A stretch of DNA of 64,000 bases from Planctomycetota bacterium. GTDB lineage: Bacteria > Planctomycetota > Planctomycetia > Pirellulales > Pirellulaceae. Below are positions 35,105-45,479 of the stretch, piece by piece; the stretch's first letter is position 1; every line of letters begins with the position of its first letter. The notes beneath the pieces are model-generated. The model saw nothing but the letters and a program-made list of their open reading frames with translations. It did no database searches and was not told where the DNA came from. The translations under genes were made by a program, and so were the position numbers. The DNA is taken from assembly GCA_014381825.1 (NCBI GenBank), contig JACNKX010000152.1, forward strand, positions 5,349 to 69,348. The letters are read 5' to 3'.

Positions 35105-36957
35105 TTCAGAACGCATCTTTCCAGCGCAAGGTTCTGTATCTCGGTCTCATTGCGTTGCTGTTAATTCCGCTCTACATGATCGGACATCCGGCAACAGGTG
35201 ATCCGACTCAGTTGAGCGCAAGCCCCGGCGGGCAGTTAGCACAACTTCGCACCGAGTATGATCTCGCTCCGACCGAACTTGGCGAGATAGATCCCGCTAG
35301 CGAGTCGATGAAGTTGGCAACGCTCGGCATGAAGGGTGTCGCGGCGAATATCCTGTGGACAAAGGCCAACTACTACAAGAAGACGGAAGACTGGGAGAAG
35401 CTGGTCGCCGCGGTCAATCAAATGGCCAAGCTGCAACCGAACTTTGTCTCGGTTTGGGAATTTCAATCGCACAACTTGTCGTACAACATCTCCGTCGAGC
35501 ATGACGACTACCGCTTTCGATACCTCTGGGTAAAGAAAGGTATTGAGTTCCTCATCAAGGGAACGCGATATAACCGAAACGAGCCGAGACTTTTCTGGAC
35601 CGTCGGATGGTATACGGGCCAAAAGTTTGGTCGCGCGGACGAACACAAACAGTTCCGTCGCCTATTTCAGGACGACAAAGACTTTCATGCAATGCTCAGT
35701 CAGCACATACCGATCGACACGGAGGCACGTGGGGCCGATCAACGACCCGATAACTGGCTGACAAGTCGACTATGGTATGAGAGTGCGTACGACATTGTCG
35801 ATACGGGGCGAGGGCCAATCCGAGGTAAGTCCCCACACATTTTCTATTCGGACGGATCGAAAGCGTTAATGAACTATGCGAACGAGATCGAAACCGAAGG
35901 CGTTCTCGACGAAAAAGCTCAATACGCTTGGCGGCGTGCTGGTGAGAGCTGGGCCCTATACGGCAATCGTATTGTGCCGTCGTCCTGGGGCATCCGCTTT
36001 CGCTTGAACGACGAAGAAGCCGCAATAGCTGAAGCCCAACGACTTTCCGACGAACTTGACAAACTTGTTCCAGGCCTCCGTGAAAAGATTAAGTTAGAAA
36101 AGATCGCTGCTTTAGCAGAGCCCGATCGAGTTGCGCTCGCCAAGGAATGGGACGAAATCTCGGGGGAGCTTGAAGGAACTCGCAAGTACCAAGCCGAACA
36201 AAACACTCAAGTCTCGTTCAGGGAAGTTGCCGAGGCATCTCCTACCGAACTTCGCGCTCGCGCATTTCGGTTAGCCAAGCAGGCCGCCGAGAAGGAAACG
36301 GAGGCAATACGCATCGCGTCCTACCGCAGCAATGTGAACTTCAAATACTGGAGAGCGCGCTGCGCCGTCGAGCAGTTGCCCAAGACCGTGAATGCGCGAC
36401 GTCATATTTTCAAGGCCAAGGAATTGATGGAAGGCGCGTACCTTGATGAGGCCAAGATAGAATTCGAACTCGCTTGGCAAGATTGGGGCGCAACGTTCAA
36501 CGAACATCGTGCACTGGTCAGCGAGTTGGCCGAAGACGACTTGGCCGAGGATATTCAGGAGTATATGAAGCTGCTCGGCCAACTGGACGAAGAGCTACCT
36601 CCGAATTTCGCTCTGCGAGAAATTTTGGCCAAGTTCATGCCGATGCCAGAACCTTACCTAGGGACCGAAGGGAATTCGCCCGCTCCGGACGGTTCCGAGC
36701 CGACGGACGCAACACCATCGACACCGGAGGCCGCGACGGAAGGCAATGAGTCGAACGATGATCCTGCTGCCGCAGCTCCTGCAAAGCCCGCTGCGACCGA
36801 GACTGAATCTACGCCAGCCGCTGAGTCAACCGAGGCATCAGACAAAGCCAAAGCCTCCGAACCTGCTTTGGAATCCGATCCCGCAAAATCGACGAGCGAC
36901 AGTTCGGAAGAAGACTCCTCAAGTGCCGAGTCGGCGGATAGCGACAGCGACGAGTAG
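35101..36957 (+). CDS. 'IRE-like' planctomycete protein with a membrane anchor and acidic tail
   Basis: 618 residues. One N-terminal helix (~11-27, VLYLGLIALLLIPLYMIG) precedes a mostly helical, TPR-like region (LGMKGVAANILWTKANYYKKTEDWEKLVAAV). A charged coiled-coil-like part follows (~320-420). Residues ~530-618 are low-complexity Ala/Pro/Ser/Glu, ending in repeated SSEEDSSSAE-type acidic residues. Similar planctomycete proteins have been annotated 'IRE', a label without functional meaning. The ATGA overlap with the permease implies coupled translation, so it is probably an accessory subunit of this transporter. Confidence 0.75.
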   Translation: MIQNASFQRKVLYLGLIALLLIPLYMIGHPATGDPTQLSASPGGQLAQLRTEYDLAPTELGEIDPASESMKLATLGMKGVAANILWTKANYYKKTEDWEKLVAAVNQMAKLQPNFVSVWEFQSHNLSYNISVEHDDYRFRYLWVKKGIEFLIKGTRYNRNEPRLFWTVGWYTGQKFGRADEHKQFRRLFQDDKDFHAMLSQHIPIDTEARGADQRPDNWLTSRLWYESAYDIVDTGRGPIRGKSPHIFYSDGSKALMNYANEIETEGVLDEKAQYAWRRAGESWALYGNRIVPSSWGIRFRLNDEEAAIAEAQRLSDELDKLVPGLREKIKLEKIAALAEPDRVALAKEWDEISGELEGTRKYQAEQNTQVSFREVAEASPTELRARAFRLAKQAAEKETEAIRIASYRSNVNFKYWRARCAVEQLPKTVNARRHIFKAKELMEGAYLDEAKIEFELAWQDWGATFNEHRALVSELAEDDLAEDIQEYMKLLGQLDEELPPNFALREILAKFMPMPEPYLGTEGNSPAPDGSEPTDATPSTPEAATEGNESNDDPAAAAPAKPAATETESTPAAESTEASDKAKASEPALESDPAKSTSDSSEEDSSSAESADSDSDE

Positions 36958-37175
36958 TGAGTCGCCAATACTGGCATGGTCGTTCGTTCCGCGAGCGAGG
37001 TCGCGTTTTTGTACAGCAAAGAGTCGCTTACGACCTTGTGACAAACGTCGGTCGAACCTGTCATGCCGTTTGTCGCCCGCACCTTGACCTCTCGCGAGGC
37101 AGCACGTAAACCAATGGCTTATCAAGCGCGTTTGTCGCTTGTCTCGAATGTTTTCAGCTTGCGAGAGTTTTCGAA

Positions 37176-38744
37176 ATGGATAGTCCAAGGGTCCGTCGAG
37201 CGTTGATCAGCGTCAGCGATAAGCTTGGCCTAGCTGGTTTTGCGCACGGTTTGGCGAACGCCGGCGTCGAGATTTACAGCACCGGTGGAACTCGGCGACA
37301 CCTCGAAGGCCAAGGGATTCGTGTGCTCGACGTCTCTGCGTACACCGGCTTCCCAGAGATGATGGACGGACGGTTGAAGACACTTCATCCCAAGGTCTTT
37401 GGTGGAATTCTGTGCCGGCATGATCGCCCGGACGATATGCAGTCGATTGAAGAACACGAGATCGTGCCGTTCGAGCTGATCGTTGTTAGTCTTTATCCCT
37501 TCGAAGCTACAATCGCTCGCGAGGGTGTCACCACAGCCGAAGCGATCGAACAAATTGACATCGGCGGGCCGAGTCTCGTAAGAGCGGCGGCAAAGAATCA
37601 TAGATTTGCCGCCATCGCGACACACCCGGAACAGTATTCGTCCATTCTCGAAGAAATTTCGAATGACGGCTGCACTTCGTTTGAGTTGCGAAAACGCCTG
37701 GCCGCAGAAGCCTTCGCCCGCACGGCCGCGTACGATCGAGCGATTGCTGATTTCTTCTGCGGCAAAACGAACGAGGGGCCGTTCGCTCCCACAACGAACA
37801 TCACACTCCACCGCAAGGCCGTGCTTCGCTACGGCGAGAACCCGCACCAACAGGCGGCCGTGTACAGCGAAGTTGGATCCCAAGGCGCAAGTTTAGTGAC
37901 GGCTCGTCAGTTGAACGGCAAGGAGCTGTCGTACAACAATCTTCTCGATCTCGACAGCGCGCTTTCGATCGCTCGGTCTCTGCCGGGAACGGCATGTTCG
38001 GTGATTAAGCACAACAATCCCTGTGGAGCAGCGTCGGCCGACACGATCAGCCAAGCTGCCCAAAAGGCGATGGAAGGTGATCCGGTCAGCGCGTTCGGAT
38101 CCGTGATTGGTTTCAACCGTATTGTCGACGTCGCCACTGCCGAGTTCCTCGCCACGCCTGGTTTGTTCGTCGAAGCGATTGTCGCACCGGACTTCGAGGC
38201 GGCGGCCGTCGGTATTCTGACGAGCAAACCGAAGTGGCGCAGCAATGTTCGTCTAATGCAAGTTGGGCGTTTAGACGAAGCCAGGGCACACCGTCAGTAT
38301 CGCTACATCGAGGGCGGAATGCTCGTACAAGATGCAGACACGCAGCCCGATCCCGATGAAGACTGGAAAGTAGTCACTGACAACCAACCAACCGACGAAC
38401 AACTTGCCGAGTTGCAATTTGGCTGGGCCGTTTGCCGCCACGTCAAATCAAACGCAATCGCATTATCAAAAGACCAAGCCTTGTGTGGGGTGGGCGCAGG
38501 GCAAATGAGCCGTGTCGACTCGGTCGAGATCGCAATTCGCAAAGCGGGTGACCGCGTCGCTGGATCGGTCCTCTCGTCCGACGCGTTCTTCCCGTTCCCG
38601 GATTCCATCTACAAAGCCGCGGAGGCTGGCGTCGCCGCGATCATCCAACCCGGTGGCTCGAAGAAAGACGACGAAGTCATCGCCGCGTGCAACGAAGTCG
38701 GAATTCCAATGATCTTTACGGGACGTCGACACTTTAAGCACTAA
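37176..38744 (+). CDS. purH: Bifunctional AICAR formyltransferase / IMP cyclohydrolase
   Basis: 522 residues, the standard length. The IMP cyclohydrolase N-terminal domain ([38 protein letters not shown]) and the AICAR transformylase domain ([40 protein letters not shown] ... [11 protein letters not shown]) are complete. It catalyses the last two steps of purine synthesis. A strong inverted repeat follows the stop. Confidence 0.97.
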   Translation: MDSPRVRRALISVSDKLGLAGFAHGLANAGVEIYSTGGTRRHLEGQGIRVLDVSAYTGFPEMMDGRLKTLHPKVFGGILCRHDRPDDMQSIEEHEIVPFELIVVSLYPFEATIAREGVTTAEAIEQIDIGGPSLVRAAAKNHRFAAIATHPEQYSSILEEISNDGCTSFELRKRLAAEAFARTAAYDRAIADFFCGKTNEGPFAPTTNITLHRKAVLRYGENPHQQAAVYSEVGSQGASLVTARQLNGKELSYNNLLDLDSALSIARSLPGTACSVIKHNNPCGAASADTISQAAQKAMEGDPVSAFGSVIGFNRIVDVATAEFLATPGLFVEAIVAPDFEAAAVGILTSKPKWRSNVRLMQVGRLDEARAHRQYRYIEGGMLVQDADTQPDPDEDWKVVTDNQPTDEQLAELQFGWAVCRHVKSNAIALSKDQALCGVGAGQMSRVDSVEIAIRKAGDRVAGSVLSSDAFFPFPDSIYKAAEAGVAAIIQPGGSKKDDEVIAACNEVGIPMIFTGRRHFKH

Positions 38745-38766
38745 GTAATCGCCCGTCACTTCGTTG

Positions 38767-38820
38767 AACCCTGTCGCATCGCGAAGGTTAGCAGTTCAAC
38801 CGTCGCGATGCGACAGGGTT
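38767..38820. terminator. Long perfect hairpin between purH and trpC
   Basis: AACCCTGTCGCATCGCG (38767-38783) is the exact reverse complement of 38804-38820, a 17-bp stem. The 20-base loop contains a further GGTT/AACC stem. No T-run follows on the plus strand, so it is not a standard intrinsic terminator. It could be a bidirectional or attenuating structure, or a REP-like repeat. Confidence 0.5.
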
Positions 38821-38846
38821 AAACGACAAACGCGCAGGAATAACAC

Positions 38847-39629
38847 TTGCCTACCATCCTCGACAAGATCGTTGCCACGAAACGAGAAGAGATTCTTCGT
38901 GCCAAAGAGCTTTGCCCGGAGGCTGAACTTCGCACGAGGATCGCGGACGCGCCGCCACCTCGAGATTTCTTCAATGCATTGGCGGCCAGCGGGCCAATTA
39001 AGCTGATCGCCGAAGTGAAGAAGGCAAGCCCGTCGAAAGGGTTGATCCGCGAGGACTTTCATCCAGTCGAGATCGCAAAGACGTACGAAGAAAACGGTGC
39101 TTCATGCATTAGCGTCTTGACCGACGAGCAATACTTCCAAGGCCGTCTTGAGTACCTGCGAGACATTCGCGCTGCCGTCAGTTTGCCAGTCCTCCGCAAA
39201 GACTTCATTCTCGACACACATCAATTGCTCGAAGCTCGTGTCGCCGGAGCGGATGCAGTCCTGCTGATCGCCGAGTGCCTCGACGACTGCAATCTTAGAA
39301 AGCTTCATAACGAAGCGATTGAACTGGGAATGACCCCTCTCGTCGAATTGTACGAGCCGGCGAATCTAACTCGTGTGTTTGACGCCGGCGCGACACTGAT
39401 CGGAGTCAACAATCGCGACCTTCGAACGTTCGAAGTTGATCTGCATCACACGATTCGAATGCGTGAGAAGGTTTCCGACGAGTGTGTTCTCGTTGGCGAG
39501 AGCGGAATTCACAGTCGCGAGGACGCTGTAATGCTCGAAGCCGCAGGCGTCGACGCCATTTTGGTCGGCGAGCACTTGATGTCCCAGCCAGATATTGGTG
39601 CAGCGGTTCGCACGTTGCTGGGCCGATAA
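38847..39629 (+). CDS. trpC: Indole-3-glycerol phosphate synthase
   Basis: 260 residues, single-domain TIM barrel. Motifs: LIAEVKKASPSKG (phosphate and catalytic Lys), VLRKDFILD, ADAVLLIAECL, GVNNRDLRTFEVD, VGESGIHSREDA. It converts CdRP to indole-3-glycerol phosphate in tryptophan synthesis. Start is TTG 38847 with AGGAA nine bases upstream. No other trp genes adjoin it, as is common in planctomycetes. Confidence 0.96.
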   Translation: MPTILDKIVATKREEILRAKELCPEAELRTRIADAPPPRDFFNALAASGPIKLIAEVKKASPSKGLIREDFHPVEIAKTYEENGASCISVLTDEQYFQGRLEYLRDIRAAVSLPVLRKDFILDTHQLLEARVAGADAVLLIAECLDDCNLRKLHNEAIELGMTPLVELYEPANLTRVFDAGATLIGVNNRDLRTFEVDLHHTIRMREKVSDECVLVGESGIHSREDAVMLEAAGVDAILVGEHLMSQPDIGAAVRTLLGR

Positions 39630-39786
39630 TTGCTATAGACGGTACGCTCTGTCGAATCGCTAAGCTTTCTCGAATCCAATTCGTCTTCGGCCCAGGATCG
39701 TGTTGAGATAGAATTGTGAACGCCGAATGAAAAGTGTAGGCGGTGGCGGTTCAAACGATTCTCTGGCGTTCTTAGGAAGCGAAACG

Positions 39787-40632
39787 ATGGCCAACACGAC
39801 GTTGATCGAAAAGGTGTCAATCGTCACGAGCGCGGTACGCACCCTGCTCGCCACCCTACTTGTTGGCGGCGTAGGGGTCGGAGGTTGGTACGGGTACAAC
39901 ACGTACAACGCAACGGAACTGGAAGCGAAGCGAGCCGCCGAGGCATTAACTCAAGCACGCGCGGACATCGAAGCGAAAGATGCCGTGATCCGCGTCAAGG
40001 AGCAAGAGATCGGAGCGTTAAGCGATGAAGTCGCTGAACAACAAATGGAAATCGAGCGACTCGATGCCGCAATGCGGCTGTTAAAGGTCGATCATCGTAT
40101 GGCGCTGATCAGCGTCGTCGATCAAACGAAGGACGAAGCAACCGACACCACGCTCACCCAGATCGACTTTCAAGAGATCAACGGCAATGGCGACCCCATT
40201 GGCATGCCCAAACACTTTGAAATCAAAGGTGAAATCCTGTACGTCGACAGCTGGGTCGTCAAGTTTGATGACAAATATGTCGAGCAAGCGGACATCGATC
40301 GCGCGACTTCGCTTGTTCTTTTCCGTCGAGTCTTCGGAGAAATGCAAGAGCCTCGCGATGGCTTCGCGTTGGACGAAGCTGGTGCGCGTCCAGCAGTCTA
40401 CGGTCGAGGCGGTGAGATGTCAGACTTCGAGAAGAAGATCTGGGGCGACTTTTGGGAAGTCGCCAACGACGACGCGATGCAAAGTGAACTGGGCATTCGC
40501 GCCGTACACGGCGAAGCCCCCTCGATCAAAGTGAAAAAGGGAAAGGCCTATCGCGTCGATCTGCGAGCTTCCGGGGGCCTCTCGATCACCACGGCAGGCG
40601 ACGTCGCTATTCCGGCTCCACCAGCAGCATAG
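39787..40632 (+). CDS. Membrane-anchored coiled-coil protein of unknown function
   Basis: 281 residues. One membrane helix (~14-34, VRTLLATLLVGGVGVGGWYG), then a coiled coil (~40-100, EAKRAAEALTQARADIEAKDAVIRVKEQEIGAL) and a globular C-terminal domain (~105-270, ALISVVDQTKD ... IKGEILYVDSWVVKFDDKYVE). The family is not recognised. ATG 39787 has AGGAAG about nine bases upstream; the 20 codons before it are unlike protein. The 3' end overlaps the convergent mutY by 26 bases. Confidence 0.72.
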   Translation: MANTTLIEKVSIVTSAVRTLLATLLVGGVGVGGWYGYNTYNATELEAKRAAEALTQARADIEAKDAVIRVKEQEIGALSDEVAEQQMEIERLDAAMRLLKVDHRMALISVVDQTKDEATDTTLTQIDFQEINGNGDPIGMPKHFEIKGEILYVDSWVVKFDDKYVEQADIDRATSLVLFRRVFGEMQEPRDGFALDEAGARPAVYGRGGEMSDFEKKIWGDFWEVANDDAMQSELGIRAVHGEAPSIKVKKGKAYRVDLRASGGLSITTAGDVAIPAPPAA

Positions 40633-41704
40633 TGGCGATCCGCTCGCTCACTTTTCGCCCCGTGACACTGAGGGCATAGTCTTCAATTTGAGCTGGTCGA
40701 ATCCAGACAAATTCACCCTTCGTTTCGCGCCCCGATAAATGCTCGGCATGATGACAACTCAGCGTAATGCGGAAACGTGTGACGCCATGTTTGATCGTTG
40801 TGAGTCGCTCGCCGATGGCGACTTCGTAGCCGGTAAGCCGTCGAACACTCTCGCCTAGCTCGCGATGCAACTTGGCACCCCGCTTTGCTTTGATTGCAAA
40901 ACGTGGGAAGTCCCACAACCCAGCCCATCGCTCCCCCTCGCGGCATCTTCGAAGTAATACCTTGCCGTTTCGCCAGACGACGACACAAGCTTCAAAGGCA
41001 TCTTCGTAGTCGGTCTTCTTCTTGGGGGCCGGAATTACATCTTGTAAGCCCTTTGCCCGGGTCGGACAAAGCATTGCTACGGGGCATACCTCACAGCTTG
41101 GCTCACGAGGAGTACACACTTCACTGCCCAGCTCCATCATTGCTTGATTGAAATCGCCGACATGTTTCCTAGGCAAGAAATCTCCGGCTGCTCCCCACAG
41201 AACTCGCTGGCCTTCGCTGCTTGTTGTGTCGTGTTGATATGCGATCAAACGACTGAAAACACGGATGGTGTTCGCTTCCAAGATCGGTTCACGGGCATCA
41301 AACGCGATCGAAAGAATGGCCCCAGCAGTGTAGCGCCCAACACCGGGAAGCGCCTTCACAGATTCCGCGTCGCGAGGAAAGGTCCCGCCATGCTCGTCGA
41401 CAATCGCTCGTGCCGCCTTGTGAAGTTGCCGCGCGCGACGATAGTAACCCAGTCCCTCCCACAACCTGAGTACTCGATCTTCATCGGCCGAGGCGAGATC
41501 CGTGATCGTTGGAAGCTCGGCGATGAACCGTTCGAAGTACGGGATCACGGTGACAACTTGCGTCTGCTGAAGCATGATCTCGCTGATCCACACGTGATAC
41601 GGATCGCGAGTGCGTCGCCAAGGTAAATCACGGGCGTTCGCACGAAACCACGCCAATACGCGGCGCCGCAGAGCTTGCTTCCACTTGCTATCTGGTTTCG
41701 CCAT
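40607..41704 (-). CDS. mutY: A/G-specific adenine DNA glycosylase
   Basis: 365 residues. HhH-GPD glycosylase with WISEIMLQQTQV (catalytic Glu), LPGVGRYTAGAIL (helix-hairpin-helix), the downstream Asp in GDFNQAMMELG, and the 4Fe-4S motif CTPREPSCEVCPVAMLC (C-x6-C-x2-C-x5-C). A C-terminal NUDIX-like domain that recognises 8-oxoG follows (VVVWRNGKVLLRRCREG). It removes adenine mispaired with 8-oxoguanine. A GTG at 41714-41716 is an alternative start four codons upstream. Confidence 0.95.
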   Translation of the reverse strand: MAKPDSKWKQALRRRVLAWFRANARDLPWRRTRDPYHVWISEIMLQQTQVVTVIPYFERFIAELPTITDLASADEDRVLRLWEGLGYYRRARQLHKAARAIVDEHGGTFPRDAESVKALPGVGRYTAGAILSIAFDAREPILEANTIRVFSRLIAYQHDTTSSEGQRVLWGAAGDFLPRKHVGDFNQAMMELGSEVCTPREPSCEVCPVAMLCPTRAKGLQDVIPAPKKKTDYEDAFEACVVVWRNGKVLLRRCREGERWAGLWDFPRFAIKAKRGAKLHRELGESVRRLTGYEVAIGERLTTIKHGVTRFRITLSCHHAEHLSGRETKGEFVWIRPAQIEDYALSVTGRKVSERIATMLLVEPE

Positions 41705-41806
41705 CCTAGCCGACACGTTGCGAGTAACTGTTCGAGCCGTTAAGTTCAGAGAATCGTCTATTAGAGACGCTCAGGCACGACGATCACAGTGGTGGCGATG
41801 CGGAGA

Positions 41807-42628
41807 CTACGGATCTCGATCTGTCGCGTGCCTCTGGATATCCCGGCGAATCGGATTGAATCTCCGCAATAAGATCGTCGCATCGGATGCGAATCGACCT
41901 TGTCCGTGGACGTAGAACGATACTTCCACTAATCCATGTGGTTCCAGTGAAAACTCTTCGTCAGGATGCTTGCCGCGGAAAGGCAATCGATAGAGCGCAC
42001 CATACGCACCAAAGTCGCTCGTGTCCGCCCGTATCGACCATCGTCCGAGTTTTGGGAACGCATTTCTATCGTGTGCCGGGAGTTGATTACGAGCCAGTAG
42101 CTGTGCGGTGACTTGACCTGAGACCGGAATGATTTCACCAAATGTGTTTCTCGGAAAGACACGGATTTCGACGCCATCGATCGCCGCATCTTGATCCCAG
42201 TTCGCGACGCGAGCTTCGACATCCAGCGAGGCAACTCGTGTAGCGGCATTGCGCTGTAAAGTCGGGCGAGTTACGACCGTCGTTTCGTTCACGTTCGTCG
42301 TACGAGCCGGTACTGGCAACACATTCGCAGCGGGCTGCTTCGGGCGGAACTCATCAACTCGTTGCGAAAATGCTTCGACGGGCAATCGCTCGCCGTTCGC
42401 GTTTACTGCCTTGATGTGCTCCCAGTCGGCTGACGTCGCAACAACGAATGTCGGTGACTTTGATCGCAACCACAACCGTTCGGCGTCCGTTCGAGGATCG
42501 ACTTCACCGGCGAGCATACGCCCGTCGTTCAGCCAAACAACGACCAGATCGCTTGCCTCCGCGAATAGCGGTGATGCGAGCGTACCAAATAGGACGAGAC
42601 TGAACGGCAAAGATTTTGCGCGCGGCAT
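41807..42628 (-). CDS. Secreted protein of unknown function
   Basis: 273 residues with a signal peptide (KSLPFSLVLFGTLASPLFAEA). The N-terminal part (~25-75) resembles a small beta-barrel (VVVWLNDGRMLAGEVDPRTD), and the C-terminal part (~130-265) is a beta-rich domain (VASLDVEARVANWDQDAAIDGVEIRV; PHGLVEVSFYVHGQGRF). No catalytic motif or family is recognised. The 90 bases to mutY and ~220 bases upstream hold nothing I can identify. Confidence 0.7.
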   Translation of the reverse strand: MPRAKSLPFSLVLFGTLASPLFAEASDLVVVWLNDGRMLAGEVDPRTDAERLWLRSKSPTFVVATSADWEHIKAVNANGERLPVEAFSQRVDEFRPKQPAANVLPVPARTTNVNETTVVTRPTLQRNAATRVASLDVEARVANWDQDAAIDGVEIRVFPRNTFGEIIPVSGQVTAQLLARNQLPAHDRNAFPKLGRWSIRADTSDFGAYGALYRLPFRGKHPDEEFSLEPHGLVEVSFYVHGQGRFASDATILLRRFNPIRRDIQRHATDRDP

Positions 42629-42850
42629 GACGAGATCTCCTGGATCGGACGAGATCTCTCAGAGAAGGCAATTCGAATGCCAACGCGTGTTTGCGAGCGG
42701 GTTGCGCAGACGTAAGTGCAGGTACACGCGGTAGTTCGTGAGGGTAAGCCGACGACATACGCTTGCGCGATTCTGCGTGGCACAATGTCAACATGTTGCC
42801 AAGAATCAACCGCGCGGCCCGCGATAGGTATCTCGCGAGTTCGCCAGCGA

Positions 42851-44437
42851 TTAGCTCGCGAAGCGTCTTACAACATTTGCCGTAATCTTTGAGACCTGCT
42901 CATCAACAAGCAGTGAGCTGGGCCAGTTGATCGAACCAGCGGAGAACACTGCGGCACCATTGCCCGGTTCGTGAATCACCATGTGGGCACCACCCTCGCC
43001 CGGATTGAGCCCTCGCGCGAGAAGCTTGGTATCAGGCGGCGAGGAGGGCGAGATCTTGTCAGTTTCGTGACCGGACGCACCACCCGGAATGCGCTGGTGT
43101 TGGCTCTCATGGCCGAACGTATCGCCATTGGCCAGCCCTGTTCCTTCGAACACCCAATGAGAATCGTCGACGACTTCGTACGGTGCGGCCGTCATGATGC
43201 CGCGTTCGTCGTAAACCACGCCGAGCAAGTTCGCCTCGGATTCCTGTCGCAGGTGGAAGCGGCTCTCGTACTTACTGCCTTCTGCGGTCAGCTTTCGGGA
43301 ATCGTCATTGCGATAGATGCAGGTCTGTGAGTCGATAAACTCGACGTCACAATTCAAACCGTTCCCGCCCAAGTACATCAAGCGACCACCTCGCTCAAAG
43401 ACCCAAGCCTTCAGCTTAAAATACATCTCGCTCGACCAATACTCGGGATGCGTGCTGATAATCAACAGCTTGTAGTTATCGAGGTTTAACGTATCGAAGT
43501 GCAACTGTGTTTCCGCATAAACGTCGTGGGCAAGCCCTTCCCGTTCCAGCCAACCTAGCAATCTCCATTCGGTGGGCGCGATGTGGCATGGGGCGCGGCC
43601 TTCGATGGGGCCAGTTATTTCTTCATCTTCTGGAATGTGATTAATCGGTTCGGGACGGTCAAAAGACAACGGATCGTAGTCGGTAGTGTCGTAGTTGAGA
43701 TGATCTGGGTCGGTGTATCGCCGCAGTTCCATCCGCGCGTTTACCGTCGGCGTTGGCGGAAACGTGTCCGGATGGATGTAGTTGCTGCGGCCGCCGAAAT
43801 TGTTGTATGCGTTCCAGTTGATGTTCGACAGCAATACGGCCGTCGATGCGTTTGGCTGGGCAGGGGCGACAATCCAAGGGAACGAAAAGAACTTGCCCGA
43901 TTCGCCTTTCGCATGGAAGTAATACAAGCCACTTCGCTCGGGAGCCTCGATGTATTGCTTGTGGTGCGGGCAACTGTAACCGAACTTATTCCACTGCACA
44001 CCGGTCTGCGTATAATCGCCATCGGGTGTGATCTGGACGGTGGCTCGAGGTCCATGTTCGTCGAACCAACCGATCGGTTGCACCAACTCTTTCTTCCAGC
44101 CATAGCGCCAGAGCGACAACTTGTATTGTTCATCGGAGTGGACACGAAACTCTGCCTTCTCACCGGATTGCACCCACTTCGGCCACGCATAGCCCAGCAA
44201 CGAATCTTTAAGCAGTCGAAACTGGTGGGGAGTCTCCGGGGACACGACGATCTTGCCTCGTTTCGAGCCGTAGCCGCTCTTCGCCAAGGTCACTAAGTAT
44301 TCGCCGGGCTCGATATCCGCGTAGACAGCTCCCGAAGCTCGTGAACGAACTTCAAGGTTCTGCGAGTCGCTCTCGAACTCGACTAGCACGTCGGGCAATG
44401 CGACATAGCGTTCATCACTAACGTATCCGACTAACAT
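42851..44437 (-). CDS. N,N-dimethylformamidase large-subunit-like protein with an N-terminal carboxypeptidase-regulatory-like domain
   Basis: 528 residues. The N-terminal ~75 residues form a beta-sandwich (LPDVLVEFESDSQNLEVRSRASGA). The rest matches the DMFase beta-subunit type: VLLSNINWNAYNNFGGRSNYIH, WLEREGLAHDVYAETQLHFD, LLIISTHPEYWSSEMYFKLKAWVFERGGRLMYLGGNGL, GAAVFSAGSINWPSSLL. True DMFase is an iron-dependent amidohydrolase with a small subunit; none is encoded nearby. No signal peptide is seen, so it is probably cytoplasmic. Most members of this broad family have no known substrate. Confidence 0.75.
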   Translation of the reverse strand: MLVGYVSDERYVALPDVLVEFESDSQNLEVRSRASGAVYADIEPGEYLVTLAKSGYGSKRGKIVVSPETPHQFRLLKDSLLGYAWPKWVQSGEKAEFRVHSDEQYKLSLWRYGWKKELVQPIGWFDEHGPRATVQITPDGDYTQTGVQWNKFGYSCPHHKQYIEAPERSGLYYFHAKGESGKFFSFPWIVAPAQPNASTAVLLSNINWNAYNNFGGRSNYIHPDTFPPTPTVNARMELRRYTDPDHLNYDTTDYDPLSFDRPEPINHIPEDEEITGPIEGRAPCHIAPTEWRLLGWLEREGLAHDVYAETQLHFDTLNLDNYKLLIISTHPEYWSSEMYFKLKAWVFERGGRLMYLGGNGLNCDVEFIDSQTCIYRNDDSRKLTAEGSKYESRFHLRQESEANLLGVVYDERGIMTAAPYEVVDDSHWVFEGTGLANGDTFGHESQHQRIPGGASGHETDKISPSSPPDTKLLARGLNPGEGGAHMVIHEPGNGAAVFSAGSINWPSSLLVDEQVSKITANVVRRFAS

Positions 44438-44493
44438 GGCTCGCTCCTCGTAGCGATTATTGCGAGAGTTTCGGACGCTTAAGTCTCACGACA

Positions 44494-45288
44494 TCAGCGA
44501 TCCGTCCGCTCTGGCACGGGCAATCCCATTTCACCCAGCAACAGCTGAATGTCATCCCACGTGAACTTCTTGGCACTTGGGTTTCGGAGCAAGTACGACG
44601 GATGGTAAGTCACGACAACCTTGGCGCCTCGATACTCGTGAACCTTCCCGCGAAGCTTGCCCACGGCGATGTTCGTCTCGAGCAAGTTTTGTGCGGCGAC
44701 CGTTCCGAGACAACAGATAAACTTAGGGTTGATGATTTCAAGTTGTCTTTCAAAGAACTCACGACAATTCGCGGATTCTTCGGGACTGGGATTGCGATTC
44801 CCTGGCGGGCGACATTTGAGGACGTTCAAGATGTAAACGTCCGATCGCTCCAGCCCCATTCCCTTTTGAATAATATCGTTCAGCATCTTTCCCGCACGGC
44901 CAACGAAAGGTTCACCAAGGCGATCCTCGTCGGCTCCGGGAGCTTCGCCGAAGAAGCAGAGCTTCGCCTTCGGATCGCCAACGCCAAAGACAGTTTGCGT
45001 GCGCGAGCAGGCCAACTCTTCGCAACGGGTACACGCGGCGACTTCCTTCTGGACGACGGCCAATCCTGTAGCTTTGTCCTTCGAGCGTCCTGTCTTCATA
45101 TCGTCGGTACTTTCCTGTTTGACAGCGCGAGTCGGCTCGGCTGTTGTAGGTTTTGGTTGCGGCGACGAAGCTTCGATCGCGGTCGCCGCTCGACGCGGCA
45201 ATTGTGTTACGCCCGCGCGACCGAGCGACTCCAGTCGCTGGACAACAATTCGCTTGATTCGGTCAATCGAAGTATCCGTCTCGTCCAT
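44494..45288 (-). CDS. Family 4-type uracil-DNA glycosylase (iron-sulphur)
   Basis: 264 residues. After a ~75-residue low-complexity N-terminal extension comes the [4Fe-4S] UDG domain: [17 protein letters not shown], motif [32 protein letters not shown] with [22 protein letters not shown], and the active-site HPSYLLR. It excises uracil from DNA. The N-terminal extension resembles that of phage SPO1 DNA polymerase-related UDGs. It is divergent from der. Confidence 0.92.
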   Translation of the reverse strand: MDETDTSIDRIKRIVVQRLESLGRAGVTQLPRRAATAIEASSPQPKPTTAEPTRAVKQESTDDMKTGRSKDKATGLAVVQKEVAACTRCEELACSRTQTVFGVGDPKAKLCFFGEAPGADEDRLGEPFVGRAGKMLNDIIQKGMGLERSDVYILNVLKCRPPGNRNPSPEESANCREFFERQLEIINPKFICCLGTVAAQNLLETNIAVGKLRGKVHEYRGAKVVVTYHPSYLLRNPSAKKFTWDDIQLLLGEMGLPVPERTDR

Positions 45289-45479
45289 CGGCTGCTCCGT
45301 AACGCCACGATGTACATAGCCACATTAAAGGGGCGACGGCACAGTATAAGGTCCTGGGTAACGCCTAGCGATGAGGGGCATCGTGACGCCTGTCGCAATG
45401 GCGAATGCCTAACTATGATGAAAGGCTCGCGTTCCTTTCAACTTCCTACAACCTCCAGCGCTACGATTCCAACACTACG

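Noticed and set aside
43583-44296. 237-codon plus-strand open frame
   Set aside because: Antisense to the DMFase-like gene, which has family motifs through the whole interval.
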